A stretch of 64,000 nucleotides of DNA from Imbricaverruca yamaguchii (GCA_034440575.1 JAOTOL010001634.1:3009501-3073500), one strand, 5' to 3'; shown: positions 39,358 through 51,288, counted from the first letter of the stretch. Notes: a model not told the origin generated them from the sequence alone. A program made the numbers and translations.

Positions 39358-40194
39358 GTGAGTGTGGACTGGCGCCGTGGCGGGCGGAGCAGCGGGCAGG
39401 CGGGCAAGAGGGCCGAGTCGTGCAGCTGAGACACCAGAGGCACACCGCAGGATGGTAAAGCGACATAACGTGCTCTAGTCGAGGCAAAATGTAAAGTAGG
39501 AAGTATTCAGAGAGTAACGAGCAAACTGTCAATCCATCAAATTACGGTTTGTGTCTATAAGAACGGTCAATGAGCGCTGTCGCAATTTTTAAGATTGCCA
39601 CAACGAGAATGATTTTCGTGCCGATCTTAGCATTGTATGTACCCATGCTGAAATTGCACGTCTTGCATCTAACCTCCCGTAACCCAACTCAACCGAGGAC
39701 CCAACTAGCTGAGGACGTGGAATACGAAATGGGCAATTTGTCGTGTTGCAGGAACTTCGGCATTGTTTGAGCACCTTTTGGATCTTTTAAAATGCACCGA
39801 AACACAAATTTCAAACACCTTGATAGGTTGTCATTTTGCGTCTGCGCGGAATTTCAGTAAACATGTTCAATGGTCATCGGCCCAGTCTCGGTTTGAGGGA
39901 CCAGCATGTACATCGTGTGCGACGATCGATGGTCGGGGTTTTGTCCGGCGCGCTCAGCACGGCGAGGCGGCGGCCTCTCGCCGCCGGCGCGGCCGGCCGT
40001 CTGGTGGCTGACTGCTGAGGAGCTCGTCAGGCCATTACGCCGGCCAGCCGGCCGCATGTTGATCGGTCGTGTCAACACGTCGTCTGCGCCCGGCCGCCGC
40101 CCCCCCCCCCGGCCCCCGGCGCAGACTGCGGAGCGGTGCCGGTGGCGCCGTTTTTGCGGCGGCGCTCTGCGTGTGATCGCGACGCGTCAGCGAC
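39358..40194. other. start of intron 3, nothing recognised
   Basis: Unique-looking sequence becoming GC-rich toward the right. Short frames only. Confidence 0.45.
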
Positions 40195-40830
40195 GACCCG
40201 CCTGCGGGTCTGCCGCGGCCACGAGCGGCAGGTCACCACACGAGCCGCCCCTCTGAACAGCCACCGGCGAGCATGCCGCGGCCACGAGCGGCAGGTCACC
40301 ACACGAGCCGCCCCTCTGAACAGCCGCCGGCGGCCACGGGCGGCAGCTGGCCGGGACAGGTCACCACACGAGCTGCCCCTCTCAACAGCCGCCGGCGAGT
40401 ATACTGCGGCCACGAGCGGCAGGTCACCACACGAGCCGCCCCTCTCAACAGCCACCGGCGAGTCTTCCGCGGCCACCAGCGGCAGGTCACCACACGAGCC
40501 GCCCCTCTCAACAGCCGCTGGCGGCCACGGGCGGCAGGGCCACCACACGAGCCGCCCCTCTGAACAGCCGCCGGCGGCCACGGGCGGCAGGTCACCACAC
40601 GAGCCGCCCCTCTGAACAGCCGCCGACGGCCACGGGCGGTAGCTGGCCGGGACAGGTCACCACACGAGCCGCCCCTCTCAACAGCCGCCGGCGGCCACGG
40701 GCGGCAGCTGGCCGGGACAGGTCACCACACGAGCTACCCCTCTCAACAGCCGCCGGCGAGCATGCTGCGGCCACGGGCGGCAGCAGGCCGGGACAGGTCG
40801 CCACACGAGCCGCCCCGCTCAACAGCCACT
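40195..40830. repeat. GC-rich ~52-70 bp minisatellite
   Basis: About eleven units share GGTCACCACACGAGCCGCCC and CTCTCAACAGCCGCCGGCG, with alternating spacers (GGCCACGGGCGGCAG, sometimes with an added CTGGCCGGGACA). Unit length varies between roughly 52 and 70 bases. Long frames on both strands are artefacts. Confidence 0.93.
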
Positions 40831-41441
40831 GGCGCGGAAAGACAAACCGGGGGCGCAAAAACCGCCCGACTGCCGGCCGCCTCACAATCGGTCGCTTCCT
40901 GAGACGCGTCGCTGCCGTCCATTGTTTCGCGGGCGCGCGTCGTCGGTTCCCGACGCGTCGGCCGACACGGCCGGTCGGCGGCCCTCTGCGGGTCTGGGGT
41001 GCCCCCCCCCCCCCCGCCCACCGGCGCCAGATGGTCGTCGGATCGGCCTCGGCTGCGGAACCAGTCGACGGTCCCCAATAAAGGCCCTCGCCGCGTCGAG
41101 ATCTCGCATCCGTGTCGTGGCTCCAGCGTACAATCACCGTCGGACCTTACACGCCATGCGTCAAGCAGGAGTCAGGCAGTATCGCGTGGCTACGGAAGCC
41201 AGTGGCGGGCTTAGAGTGGCGGGCTTAGGCAGGGCACCCTACTTGATGTGGCCTGAGAGTCAGGCTCTGCTGCTCGACACAATTCCGCGGTGTTAGGGAT
41301 GTCTACGACTGGCAGAGAAGGGTGTGATGACAACTTTTTGCATACACATGTATCCTCTACCACACATATACACCCGTACATATGTATGCATGCATATATA
41401 TATCTATATAATATATATATACATATATGTATATATATTTG

Positions 41442-41533
<92 letters not shown>

Positions 41534-42459
41534 CATAATGTGCATCAATCGGGTGGCAGTATGAAATGCAAAAGTATTGTCAATGAAATTGTCCAATGCT
41601 TCTGGAAATAACCAACTGATTGTAAGCATTTTGTCAAGCGGGAGAAGATCTTTTTGTTGCAACTGCACCCTTAAAATGTCAAGCGTATATATAAATTGTG
41701 TCACAGTCATTGCATTCTGGAGTAAGCAGTAGGTCTGGTATTGATCGCCGATGTCGTGGATAAAAATAGGAGCCTGAACAAGCATCGTATCACCTTTTAA
41801 GCACCACAACATGCCTAAGTTCATCGTCAGGACGACTACAGCGAAGTTAAATACAGTTGGACACGTGCAGAATTCGGGGGACGACAAGAAGGAAAAGAAA
41901 ATGCCTGAATACCCGCGAAAGAAACTAGCCCTCATCCCGAAGAAAGAAAGTTTGGCATTTCTCAGAGCCATAAAATTTGGAATTTTTTAATCGTAAGGTC
42001 ATTTGGTCCTACGAGAAGCCAGAGCTAACCACAGGAAAAGAACGACCACCAAATGTAACCGATGAACAGGCCAAGCTTAGCACATTTCGACTGCGTAGAC
42101 GATCGCTAGACATGATGGAAAAGTTGACGTTGACGTAGTGAAGAATGACGGATACCTTCATATTCCGTGGCAGTTAGATGTCATCAAACGCCGGCTTTTA
42201 TGCGTTTCCCTCTATGCGTTTTCTCGAGCAAGGCTTAATGTGAGCGGCGAAGAGTAAGAAGACAGTGAATAATTGATAACGAGTGAGAAGAGAAAAGCAA
42301 AGTGTGCTCTTCGCCACTTACCAAGTTCTGGTGCCATTTTCGGATGGTAGGTAAGCGAATCGTCGTGCCATGTTTTGGCCAGAATTCTTCAGCGTCAGTT
42401 ACGCCCGCCAGACCTCGTTACTGCTATAAGAGACGGTGGTACTGCTTGTATTTCGCACC
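40831..42459. other. intron 3 interval, nothing recognised except a microsatellite
   Basis: Contains a C-run at 41001-41014 and the AT/GT microsatellite (listed separately). The 41540-42400 part may be the body of a decayed transposon, given the transposase tail that follows, but I could not recognise further coding motifs. Confidence 0.4.
41393..41530. repeat. compound (AT)n/(GT)n microsatellite
   Basis: AT dinucleotides with scattered GT interruptions, ending in about fourteen GT repeats (41502-41530). Confidence 0.96.
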
Positions 42460-42585
42460 ATGAGCCCATCCTGCGCACCGAAAATCAGGCTCATCGAAGA
42501 TTTCTGGGCGATTATTAGGCAAGTCACGGAGGCTGGAAAGTCAGACCACCAGTTGAAGCTTAGAATCCTGCAAAAGATCCGTTGA
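42460..42585 (+). pseudogene. possible Tc1/mariner-type transposase C-terminal fragment
   Basis: Positions 42460-42585 encode a 41-residue frame beginning MSPSCAPKIRLIEDFWAIIR and ending in QKIR and a stop. The CAP...R.IEDFWAIIRQVTEAGK pattern resembles the conserved APQLRPIEDFW stretch near the C terminus of many Tc1/mariner-superfamily transposases. The upstream frame is blocked by a stop within 35 bases. No terminal repeats were identified. It is best read as a relic; the match is short. Confidence 0.45.
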
Positions 42586-43703
42586 GGTGGTCCGAAGAAG
42601 CCGGGAAACATGATAAAATTATTGTCAGTGCGTGGTACTGGTCGCCGACATGGGGGTCATGTCTAAGATTAATTGAGTGCCTAAAAACTAAGATATAAAG
42701 GGCAACATGTGGACCTAAATATACTCTGATGACAGAAAATTGATCGCGTGGTAAAGTTGTGCATTTTCCCATTTTATGCTGGCCACCCGTTACGAAGATG
42801 GAAACAGAAGGAGAGAGAGATAAAAAAGAGAGAAAGAGATAGGGAAGAGATAGAAAGAGAGGGGGAGAGGGAGAGAGATAGAGAAAGACAGAGAGGGAGA
42901 GAGTAGTGCGCAGGGGAAATGACACCACGGCCCGGTCCGTGCCGATCCCCGGCCTCACAACAGTAAATCACGGCGAGCTGTAGCAGGAATGAGTAACACG
43001 CGGTGGTGCGCTGCGGGGCCGTGAGATCGCTATTCCAGACAGCCGGCCGACGGGTCATCCGTACTGACGGCCAGTGCGGGAACAATGCGACCACTGTCGC
43101 GACATGCTGTTCGGTGTTCACACACACACATGTGCCGCATCGGGAGTCGGCGCACGGACGGCCGCGTCAGCCGGCCGGTCGCTCTCCGAGAGCCCCAGCG
43201 CCAACACAAGCCGGGCATTATGGGAGCAAAATGGCCAGTGAAGTTGGTGCGGCATAGCGCCCCTAAATGGCTAGCTGGCAAGCGGGGTATCGCGGTTTGT
43301 GCTCATTTAGATACAGGTAATGTTTTGCTTCAGTGGATGTCGGTGTACTTTCTAAGCTGTATGCGCACTTGCGGATGCAGGGGTGCTATTCCGGTCAGTT
43401 GAGTAAGGGGCGGAAACAGAAGAGTGTGTGGATCACAAGGGGAATGTGTCTCGTGTGCTCTTGCTTTGTCGGTTTTAGTGGTGATTTACAATGCGATCTC
43501 CTAGCCCTCAGTTAAGAGGATCAGCTGGCAACTGACCTGACCAGGCCAGGGACGCGGCAATTGGGCACCCTTGTCTGCGTATTGGCAGCGTGTTAAGCTC
43601 TCGGTCAAAACTCTGACGTTGGTCAAAAATTCCCAAATCGGTTGATGAGGCAAGGTTGCACGCAACAAACTGAGTTTATCATAGGATCCTGTTCCATGAT
43701 ACT

Positions 43704-43749
<46 letters not shown>

Positions 43750-43964
43750 ATAACAATAATACTAGTAAGTACTGCAAATGAGTATGTGAGCCTGAACCGC
43801 CATCCCAGAAATCAAAGGAGCACTTCAAGGTGTCCTGCCAACGCCTTCACTGCAGACGTGGGCTGTCTCTTTATGGGTGTCCATGCACCCACTCACAATA
43901 AAACTTGCGCACACACAAGTCTGTTCGTGCACCCACAAAATGACCAAGGGAAGGGAAGCTCGAT
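42586..43964. other. intron 3 interval, low-complexity patches only
   Basis: Holds a GA-rich patch (about 42796-42905) and an AT dinucleotide run (43706-43747). Otherwise GC-rich short frames with no recognised domain. Confidence 0.45.
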
Positions 43965-44290
43965 CAGCTCTGGCTTGGCTCCCGTGACTTGGTTGACCGG
44001 CGCGTTTCTCGCCACCGACTGGCTCTGGCTTGATGTCCTGGTTGACCCGTACGTGTGTCACCACCGTCCGGCTCTGGCTTGGTGACCTGGTTGACCCGCG
44101 CGTGTCTCACCACCGTCCGGCTTTGGCTTGGCTCTCGTGACTTGGGGGGACCCACGCGTTTCTCGCCACCGACCGACTCTGGCTTGGTGACCTGGTTGAC
44201 CCGCGCCTGTCTCACCACCGTCCGGCTCTGGCTTGGCTCTCGTGACTTGGGGGGACCCGCGCGCGTGTCTAACCACCGACCGGCTCACCA
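43965..44290. repeat. ~50-60 bp minisatellite
   Basis: Units share GGCTCTGGCTTGG and CACCACCGTCCGG / GCCACCGACYGG. Two spacer types alternate (TGACCTGGTTGACCCGCGCG and CTCTCGTGACTTGGGGGGAC), giving about six copies in a higher-order pattern. Confidence 0.9.
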
Positions 44291-45682
44291 TTGACATGTA
44301 AATTTTATTCATGTTCCACGCCCGTAACCACAGAGATCAGGTGGAAATAACGATTAGGCCGAGATGAATAGTGTATGATTGTGCGGGGGCAGTGTTGCAC
44401 GGACGTCAGTGACTGTAGTGTATTCGGCGGAGCGTGCTGAGGATTGTGTGTCGGGCCACGAGTGGGGCATGCATACTCAGCAACTTTAGTCAAATGTTTG
44501 CATGGCTAATGCGTTTCATCACAGCAGATGTCATAGGCTTTGATACCGCCGAGATTGTCTCACTGAGTTGTTTTAATTAGACTGCAATTTTCGCGTAGGG
44601 TTTGCCGTTCGTTGCTAGGCGATGGCGTTCTGATCCAACGCGCCAATAGATACGAGATATTAATGGCATGCGCTGAACGACTGATGTGTTGTCAAATGTG
44701 AAAGACGACTTGGATGTGGAGGCAGCGGGCCAGACTGCTGTCGCGGACCAATGCTCCCTCGCCATGATGCCTCCTTCCTTTGTGACTGGCTGACACCCAT
44801 CAGATGCTGAGGCACAGCCTGCGATAGGCTCTGCGTGACATTACAGACTCTCATTGGTGCTGAAGGAAACCATGTGCAACGAGCAAACACGTGGTTTTGT
44901 ATGCAGTGTGAGTCACCGCGTCTGCCGACCAGACGTGTTGTCAAATTTCGCCACGTGTCAGCGGAATTAATCACTCCGATTTATGGAAGTGTGATGAACT
45001 GCATCTCGACCGGAACTTGTGATAAAAGATGCCAGTTTGACGTTGGCAGCCAGCGTTTTTCTTCAGACAACCGAAATAACATGCCAGGAGATGTTGACGA
45101 GGTTTACTCTGGCAAGCCTAACCGGAAGGTGAAGCACCTTTCAAGTACATCGTAACCTTACGCTTGTTCATCATCCGGAAACCAAAAGTGATGACATATT
45201 GGCTCCCTTGAAGTCAAGGCTCAACTCGATCCTGTTTGACTTGTATGCCATAGCGACTTGAATAGATGTATTGCTATTCTGATCTGAGTGCGATAGCACT
45301 TGATACTTTGCTGACGTCTAAAAGCACTGCACAACGAAACACTGCGTACCTAGATTGTATTACAGAATGCAACGCAGGTACCTGCGTTGCATATCGCTTT
45401 AGTCTGCGAAAACACGTGATGCTTGTTCTGTACCTTCGTCTACGGTATTCTTGTTACTTGCGCACCCCAACCGTCCATAAATGCTTCGTGCGTACAGCCA
45501 TCTATCTTGTCACACCGTGTAAACACTCAGTTCGTACAGGTGTAGACAACACAATACAAGAGGAATATTCATGAGCGTGCTGGGTCCAATTTTCTCGAGG
45601 TGAAACTTCACTATTGCGCTTACGTTCGTTGCCATCAAGATATTCGCAGGCGCGAAACCATTGCTGATAACCCCTTGTCCTG
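44291..45682. other. intron 3 interval, nothing recognised
   Basis: Unique-looking sequence with short frames. It includes the perfect palindrome at 45367-45392, listed separately. Confidence 0.45.
45367..45392. repeat. 26-bp perfect palindrome
   Basis: ATGCAACGCAGGT is followed immediately by its exact reverse complement ACCTGCGTTGCAT, with no loop. It may be a protein-binding dyad, a hairpin remnant of a mobile element or chance. Confidence 0.9.
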
Positions 45683-45812
45683 CATGGCATGGCATGGTAT
45701 GGCATGGTATGTCATGGCATGGCATGGCATGACATAGCATGGCATGTCATGATATGACATGGCATGGCATGGCATGGCATGACATGGCATGGCATGGCAT
45801 GGCATGGCATGG
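45683..45812. repeat. (ATGGC)n pentanucleotide repeat
   Basis: About 26 units of GGCAT with variants TGTCAT, GACAT and GGTAT interspersed. Confidence 0.95.
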
Positions 45813-47744
45813 CTGGGTGTGGCTCGTCGCCATGGCGTCTTCTAAGCATCACCTGCACAGTATTGACCTTGACCCGGGTTGTGGAGGATATGTCTGCGGC
45901 GCTGTTTCGACCTGACCTGGAAATGGTTGAGGTGGTTGACAGCCTGGGTGGCACTGGCAGCTCGTGGTTGGAGGGTGATGGTGGTGATGGTGGTGACGGA
46001 TGGTGGTCACGTCATGTGTTCTCATGACGAGGAAGTGACAGCGATACTTCCGGTGAAGTGAAGGATCAGAACTGCAACGTCACAATCAGCATTCGGCAGT
46101 GTTGAGGAGGATCTAACTTGATGTACAACTTGACATCCCCCGATAAATTAATTTCGCCCAGCCAACAATAAGCCCGTCCATTCCCTTCAACGAAACGTTT
46201 GCGTAGTCATCGCATGATGGGATATAATTAATAGTGTATGGGAAGATAACAAGTAGCTTGTCTATGCTGGCATGTCATTTGTCGCAGGCGATGGTCTCCG
46301 GAACCGATTGGACAACTCATGCATTAGTTGTGAGGTTGTCAAAGCATTGAAGTGGTGGCAGCTCCATGGGGTCCAATGCGACATCAGAAGGACGGCATAA
46401 TCAGTTTGGGTTGTAATCCCCACAGCCAACAGTGGGAGTCAGATCGGCACCCTTCGTCGTGACCTGTGAGGTTACCAGTTGTGAAAAGATCAACCCGGGT
46501 ACCTCCGTAACTGTGAAGAAACGGGCTACACGTTGGCGTCTGTCTGTCTGATACACAGGTTCTGTCTGATTTACTGTTAAGACGCTAGGATTGCGTGGAA
46601 TCCATACTACTGGTGTTCATAAAAAATGGCTACACCCTTTTCCAGTTTATAGATGTTGCAAAGAGGTATGCAGCTAATCATTTTTCACATGAAAATGCTA
46701 TTATGGTATGTACATTCATGTGCATGCATTTGAGCATGCAGATTACAACCAAAAAATTAACTTCTGTCACAAGCATCTAGCAAAATCAACTCACCAACTA
46801 GGAGGGCCACCAGCCAGCTGCGCTGAAAATCTAGTGGGAAGCACAATTCAATCGTATTGCAGTACCGTAAAGGGCCTTCCTGAAATTCATCAGGGTGGAC
46901 ATATCTTTCTCAGATATGTTTCTGGATATCAGCAGTCAGATGACTTTTTTACTCCTGATAACACCCTTCCTCTTCTGCTGTGGGTGCACTTTCCCTGTAG
47001 CTTCCGTTCCTAGCCTGTTCACGGACTGAATACGAGTTTGCCACTGGGAACATCCAGTGCCATTCTTACCTTCTGCCTTCGGTATGCATCTAGCCACCAT
47101 CCCAATTCCACGAAGTGGTCCTACATTTGTGGTATTGCAATCCGATTTAGTTGAAGCTACTTTTTCTGAACAAATGTGGTTGGGGTGAGGGTGCGTCCCT
47201 TCCGCTTCTTCATACTTTTTAGCGGTGAATCGAACAAAATCGAAGGACACGCCAACATATAGCCCGCTTGTTTGCAGTCAAATGGTACCCGGGTTGGTCT
47301 CTTCACGTCAAGGGGTTTCTTATAATTGCAAATTGACCATCAAATTTGCACGCTGTGCAACGACCTCCGCAACGGTAGAAGAAGCGACTCCTCGAAAATC
47401 AGCAGTAGGACTGCGGTAGATACGGTGGATCGCCTCTGTCCTGTCACCCGAAGAGCCGTCCAACGCCGTCGGAGACGATAATCCGGCCCGACTGGTGCCG
47501 GAAGCGTCGCCAGATGGTAGATCACGTGGCGCCACCGACGGCGGACGGCTGGCGGCGCGTCGTCGATACGGCCGGTAAGTGGCGGCGGGCCCTCCGATCT
47601 TGGCCCGATGACGTCAGGGTGTGGTGCCTGGCGCGGTAGCGCGGTCCCGCTCACTCGAGAACGCCTGCGGCTCGCTCGACTGCCACACCCGGCCGCCTCA
47701 GCTGGATAGCGGTACGACGTGAGAGCCGGGGGCGGGTCCTGGGG
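45813..47744. other. intron 3 interval, nothing recognised
   Basis: AT-balanced sequence with short frames on both strands. A GGTGATGGTGGTGAT patch lies near 45975-46000. No domains recognised. Confidence 0.45.
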
Positions 47745-48216
47745 GGGGGGCCGGGGGGGTGGGGGCTCTGAGGACGAGGGCGCGGCGCCTGTCGGAGGTG
47801 GGCCGCCTCTGAGGACGAGGGCGCAGCGGCCTGTCGGAGGTGGGCCGCCTCTGAGGACGAGGGCGCGGCGGCCTGGCGGAGGTGGGCCGCCTCTGAGGAC
47901 GAGGGCGCGGCGGCCGGCGGCCTGTCGGAGGTGGGCCGCCTCTGAGGACGAGGGCGCGCGGCCGGCGGCGGTGTGCCGCCTCTGAGGACGAGGGCGCGGT
48001 TGCCTGTCGGAGGTGTGCCGCCTCTGAGGACGAGGTCGCGGCGGCCTGTCGGAGGTGTGCCGCCTCTGAGGACGAGGGCGCGGCTGCCTGTCGGAGGTGG
48101 GCCGCCTCTGAGGACGAGGGCGCGGCGGCCTGTCGGAGGTGTGCCGCCTCTGAGGACGAGGGCGCGGCTGCCTGTCGGAAGTGGGCCGCCTCTGAGGACG
48201 AGGGCGCGGCGGCCGG
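47745..48216. repeat. 42-bp GC-rich minisatellite, ~11 copies
   Basis: Unit with GCCTCTGAGGACGAGGGCGC and GGCGGCCTGTCGGAGGTGGG, period 42 with some shortened copies. Because 42 is a multiple of three, several frames stay open on both strands; these are artefacts. Confidence 0.95.
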
Positions 48217-48794
48217 CGGTGGTGCGTGCGCGACACCGAGCCGCGCCGTCACGCGCACATTACGTGCCCGCTGCACGCACATTGCGCGCGTGCTGGCGGC
48301 GGGCAGTCCACTGTGCGGCTGCAGGGCACGCGCCGTGAGCCGGGCTCAGCCGGCGCGACACGACGTCCGCCCGCTCTCCTATTTGTCCAGCCGTCCGCCG
48401 GTCCTCTGCCGGCCGACGCACGCGCGCTCGAGTGGCTCGTGTTTAGGCACACGCGCCCGTGCGGCTACTGTGCTGTCTACCGTTGCCAGAAATCATTCGT
48501 GCAGTTCTGCTCCACACGGCTCCGGAGTCCGCACGCAGTGGACGCCTTCTGGGCGGCAGTTCTTTGTGATGTCATGCGTCTCCAGAATCCTCCGAATGCA
48601 CAGGGGTGCTGGCTGTTGGTGTAGGCGGTGTATGTCAAACGCCTCCCCCACCACAAAAGGCCTGACTGCATCTCCTGAAGTTGCTCTGCCTGAGGTGTCT
48701 CGAGGAAAAATTGGCGTCCTACGCGATGGCCAACTGTATTCCCCATACATTTTCCCCCAGAGGAGCGTGTCGAAGATATTTCGGCGCCCATGGA
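48217..48794. other. intron 3 interval, nothing recognised
   Basis: GC-rich unique-looking sequence with overlapping short frames on both strands and no recognised domain. Confidence 0.45.
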
Positions 48795-48955
48795 TATGTT
48801 CCCTTTCCATCGCCCATCGCCATCGCCCATCCCCATCGTCCATCGCCCATCGCCCATCCCCATCCCTATCACCCATCCCCATCCCCCATCCCCATCACCC
48901 GCCGTCATCGCCCATCCCCATTTCCCATCTCCATCGCCAATCCCCATCGCATCTC
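48795..48955. repeat. (CCATCS)n hexanucleotide-like repeat
   Basis: Alternating CATCGCC and CATCCCC words fill about 160 bases, giving Pro/Ser/His or Gly/Asp/Met artefact frames. Confidence 0.9.
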
Positions 48956-48971
48956 CCCGGTCAGAATATTT

Positions 48972-49308
48972 AATGTCTTAACGCAGCTACACCGGGCATC
49001 ACGGTGCCGGGAGCTAAGCTGTGATCGACAATAACTCCAGTAACTGTGTATCACGGTGCCGGGAGCTAAGCTGTGATCGACAGTAACTCCAGTAACTGTG
49101 TATACGGCGGGACTGTGATCGACAGTAACGCCAGTAACTGTGTATCACGGTGCCGGGAGCTAAGCTGTGATCGACAGTAACGCCAGTAACTGTGTATCAC
49201 GGTGCCCGGAGCTAAGCTGTGATCGACAATAACTCCAGTAACTGTGTATCACGGTGCCGGGAGCTAAGCTGTGATCGACAGTAACGCCAGTAACTGTGTA
49301 TCCGACAG
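48972..49308 (+). repeat. 52-bp minisatellite ending at the exon 4 acceptor
   Basis: About six and a half copies of a 52-base unit with ACGGTGCCGGGAGCTAAGCT and GTGATCGACAGTAAC, then CAGTAACTGTGTATC. The last copy runs to GTGTATC at 49303 and is followed by CGACAG and the exon. The acceptor-proximal sequence is thus the repeat itself, but the units do not contain exon 4 sequence. The polypyrimidine tract is poor. Confidence 0.93.
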
Positions 49309-49429
49309 GCGTGTGCCCCTCGCTACATGTGGTTCTCCAGCAACCAGCGCCGGCGGGAACCGGTCGGCACGTGCTACGTGGCCAAAAACGGCTTCTCCGA
49401 CATCCAGGAGTACGCAGTGTGCCGCACGG
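49309..49429 (+). CDS. integrin alpha exon 4: blade 2 end and cysteine loop
   Basis: The exon starts in phase 0 with ACAPRYMWFSSNQRRREPVG, continues TCYVAKNGFSDIQEYAVCRT and ends with one base of a Gly codon (phase 1). With exon 3 it completes the second FG-GAP motif (VVACAPRY). The cysteines in ACAP, TCYV and VCRT match those conserved in integrin alpha propellers. Acceptor GACAG (weak pyrimidine tract); donor GTAAGT at 49430, the first of eleven perfect copies. Only the first donor keeps the frame. Reading through reaches TAA at 49495-49497, and copies 2 and 3 shift the frame by 32 and 64 bases. Length 121 bases. Confidence 0.9.
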
Positions 49430-49945
49430 GTAAGTCCAGGAGTGCGCAGTGTGCCGCACGGGTAAGTCCAGGAGTGCGCAGTGTGCCGCACGGGTAAGTC
49501 CAGGAGTGTCGCAGTGTGCCGCACGGGTAAGTCCAGGAGTGCGCAGTGTGCCGCACGGGTAAGTCCAGGAGTGCGCAGTGTGCCGCACGGGTAAGTCCAG
49601 GAGTGCGCAGTGTGCCGCACGGGTAAGTCCAGGAGTGCGCAGTGTGCCGCACGGGTAAGTCCAGGAGTGCGCAGTGTGCCGCACGGGTAAGTCCAGGAGT
49701 ACGCAGTGTGCCGCACGGGTAAGTCCAGGAGTGCGCAGTGTGCCGCACGGGTAAGTCCAGGAGTGCGCAGTGTGCCGCACGCGTCAGTGCAGAATAATCG
49801 GGTCAGTAGCAGTGTGCCGCACAGGTCAGTACAGAATAATCAGGTCAGTAGCAATGAGCCGCAGGTGTCAGTGCAGAAAAATCAGGTCAATAGCAGTGTG
49901 CCCCACAGGTCAGTACAGAATAATCAGACCGATATCAATGTCATC
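49404..49945 (+). repeat. 32-bp array made of exon 4 end plus 5' splice donor
   Basis: The unit is the last 26 bases of exon 4 (CCAGGAGTRCGCAGTGTGCC followed by GCACGG) plus GTAAGT. Perfect GTAAGT donors start at 49430, 49462, 49494, 49527, 49559, 49591, 49623, 49655, 49687, 49719 and 49751. One copy has a single inserted base (period 33). Beyond 49780 the units decay to GTCAGT-type donors with CAGAATAATC spacers to about 49945. The first unit overlaps the coding exon; the rest is intron 4. Most intronic copies read GTGCGCAG where the exon has GTACGCAG; the unit following 49687 has the exon form. Confidence 0.96.
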
Positions 49946-51288
49946 CACTGCAGTCTATTAAAGTAAACATTCTTTGACATGTTATGGTAGCCTTAGTTCA
50001 GCTACTTCCGGATTTCCGGATTTGCATGATAATTTGTGGGCTGTACTCCGGCAAACTGTGTCAGCATGCGAACGCCCGCAATACTATTTTGACCGTTGGG
50101 GAGTTCCACCCCAGGTCGACTTGTCAAATGTCAAAAGTAGGCATGTGTTTTGTTTAGGGAGGTTAGCTTGCGTGGAAAAAATGGCACCTCAAACAGCACC
50201 TGATTTAAGGTGTAGCTAGTACCAAGCCGAAGTACGTCAATCCAAAGATCGAAAGAGATATGCATATGATAGAGTCAAATATCCTCTATGCATGGGCGTC
50301 GCTACTTGGTCTTGGTCGGAAAAATGTTCAAGACCGGCCACCGGATATATATTTTTCGGCAGCATAGTATCTGGCCTTCGGGACAATTTATTGTCAGGCA
50401 GGCGACGAGCTAAGTTTTCTCGAGGAATGGCGGCAACCACTATGTATGACCATTATAATCAACCTGTGGCACAGCGACGCCACGGGATTTTGATCAGGTG
50501 GCGAACAGACTTCACGTCAATTTTGTTGTGCCACGCCATGTATTATGGAATTTCCGAAATCCGACGACATTCCGCTTAAAGGTCACTTTTTATCGGCTTA
50601 TCACATTCATTTATGAGACACAGCTTTCCTCAAAATCTGTCGTGGGCAGCGAAGATCAGCATTTGTGGACTTCTCTCAGCCAATGCCATATTAAGTTTGC
50701 AAGTTTTCTCTGTTCTATGTCACCATTTAATCTCAAGTTTTTGTTGATTATTGGGGTTTGGGGGCATATCCACTGCCAGCTCACAGCTAAATTATCGCTG
50801 GATTTCGGCCACTATGTAGAGCTGTCCTCTACGAAAATTATTAGGTGGCTAAAATTCCCGATGTGCTTGCAGTTGAAGGATTAGAATACGTTGTGGTGAA
50901 AACTGTGTCTGGCCTTGATCTAGAACAATAGCTGGAAGGGTGAAAATTCCTCGTCCACTTTCGTCTGCGGAATTAGCAGTATTGGCTACAAGTGGTGGTT
51001 CGCGGAATTAATTTAGAGATAATAGATATAGTGCGGGTGTATAGATATATTAGTAAAACAACATACACAACGCTGCTCGAAGCCCAGAATGAATGATAAG
51101 AGGCATAAACGGTAAGCTCGACTACTCATATGAAGGCCCTTCTTTTCAATCTGTCATCATCGATGATTCACCTGCAGCATGTCTTGTCGAGTTCGACGTG
51201 TATGGTGTGTTGCGGTCCGCACCGGAGCGTGCACGTTGCCGCCCTCAGAAGCCCCACACGACGGTGACGTCACGCGCCTGTGTTGCAG
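49946..51288. other. rest of intron 4, nothing recognised
   Basis: AT-richer unique-looking sequence. No gene or array. It ends with the exon 5 acceptor TGTGTTGCAG. Confidence 0.5.

Noticed and set aside
38557..39429. 290-codon plus-strand frame containing exon 3
   Set aside because: Only the final 34 codons match integrin; the upstream part is the acceptor array kept open by its period. Not treated as one large exon.
41357..41971. 204-codon minus-strand frame
   Set aside because: Nearly a third of it is the AT/GT microsatellite; the rest has no recognised domain. A gene here is not supported.
47340..48282. 298-codon Arg/Pro/Ser-rich minus-strand frame
   Set aside because: It is mostly the 42-bp GC-rich array read in one phase; the flanking part has no recognisable domain.
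49160..49780. 206-codon minus-strand frame with TYPCGTLRTPGL repeats
   Set aside because: Antisense of the exon 4 donor array; artefact.
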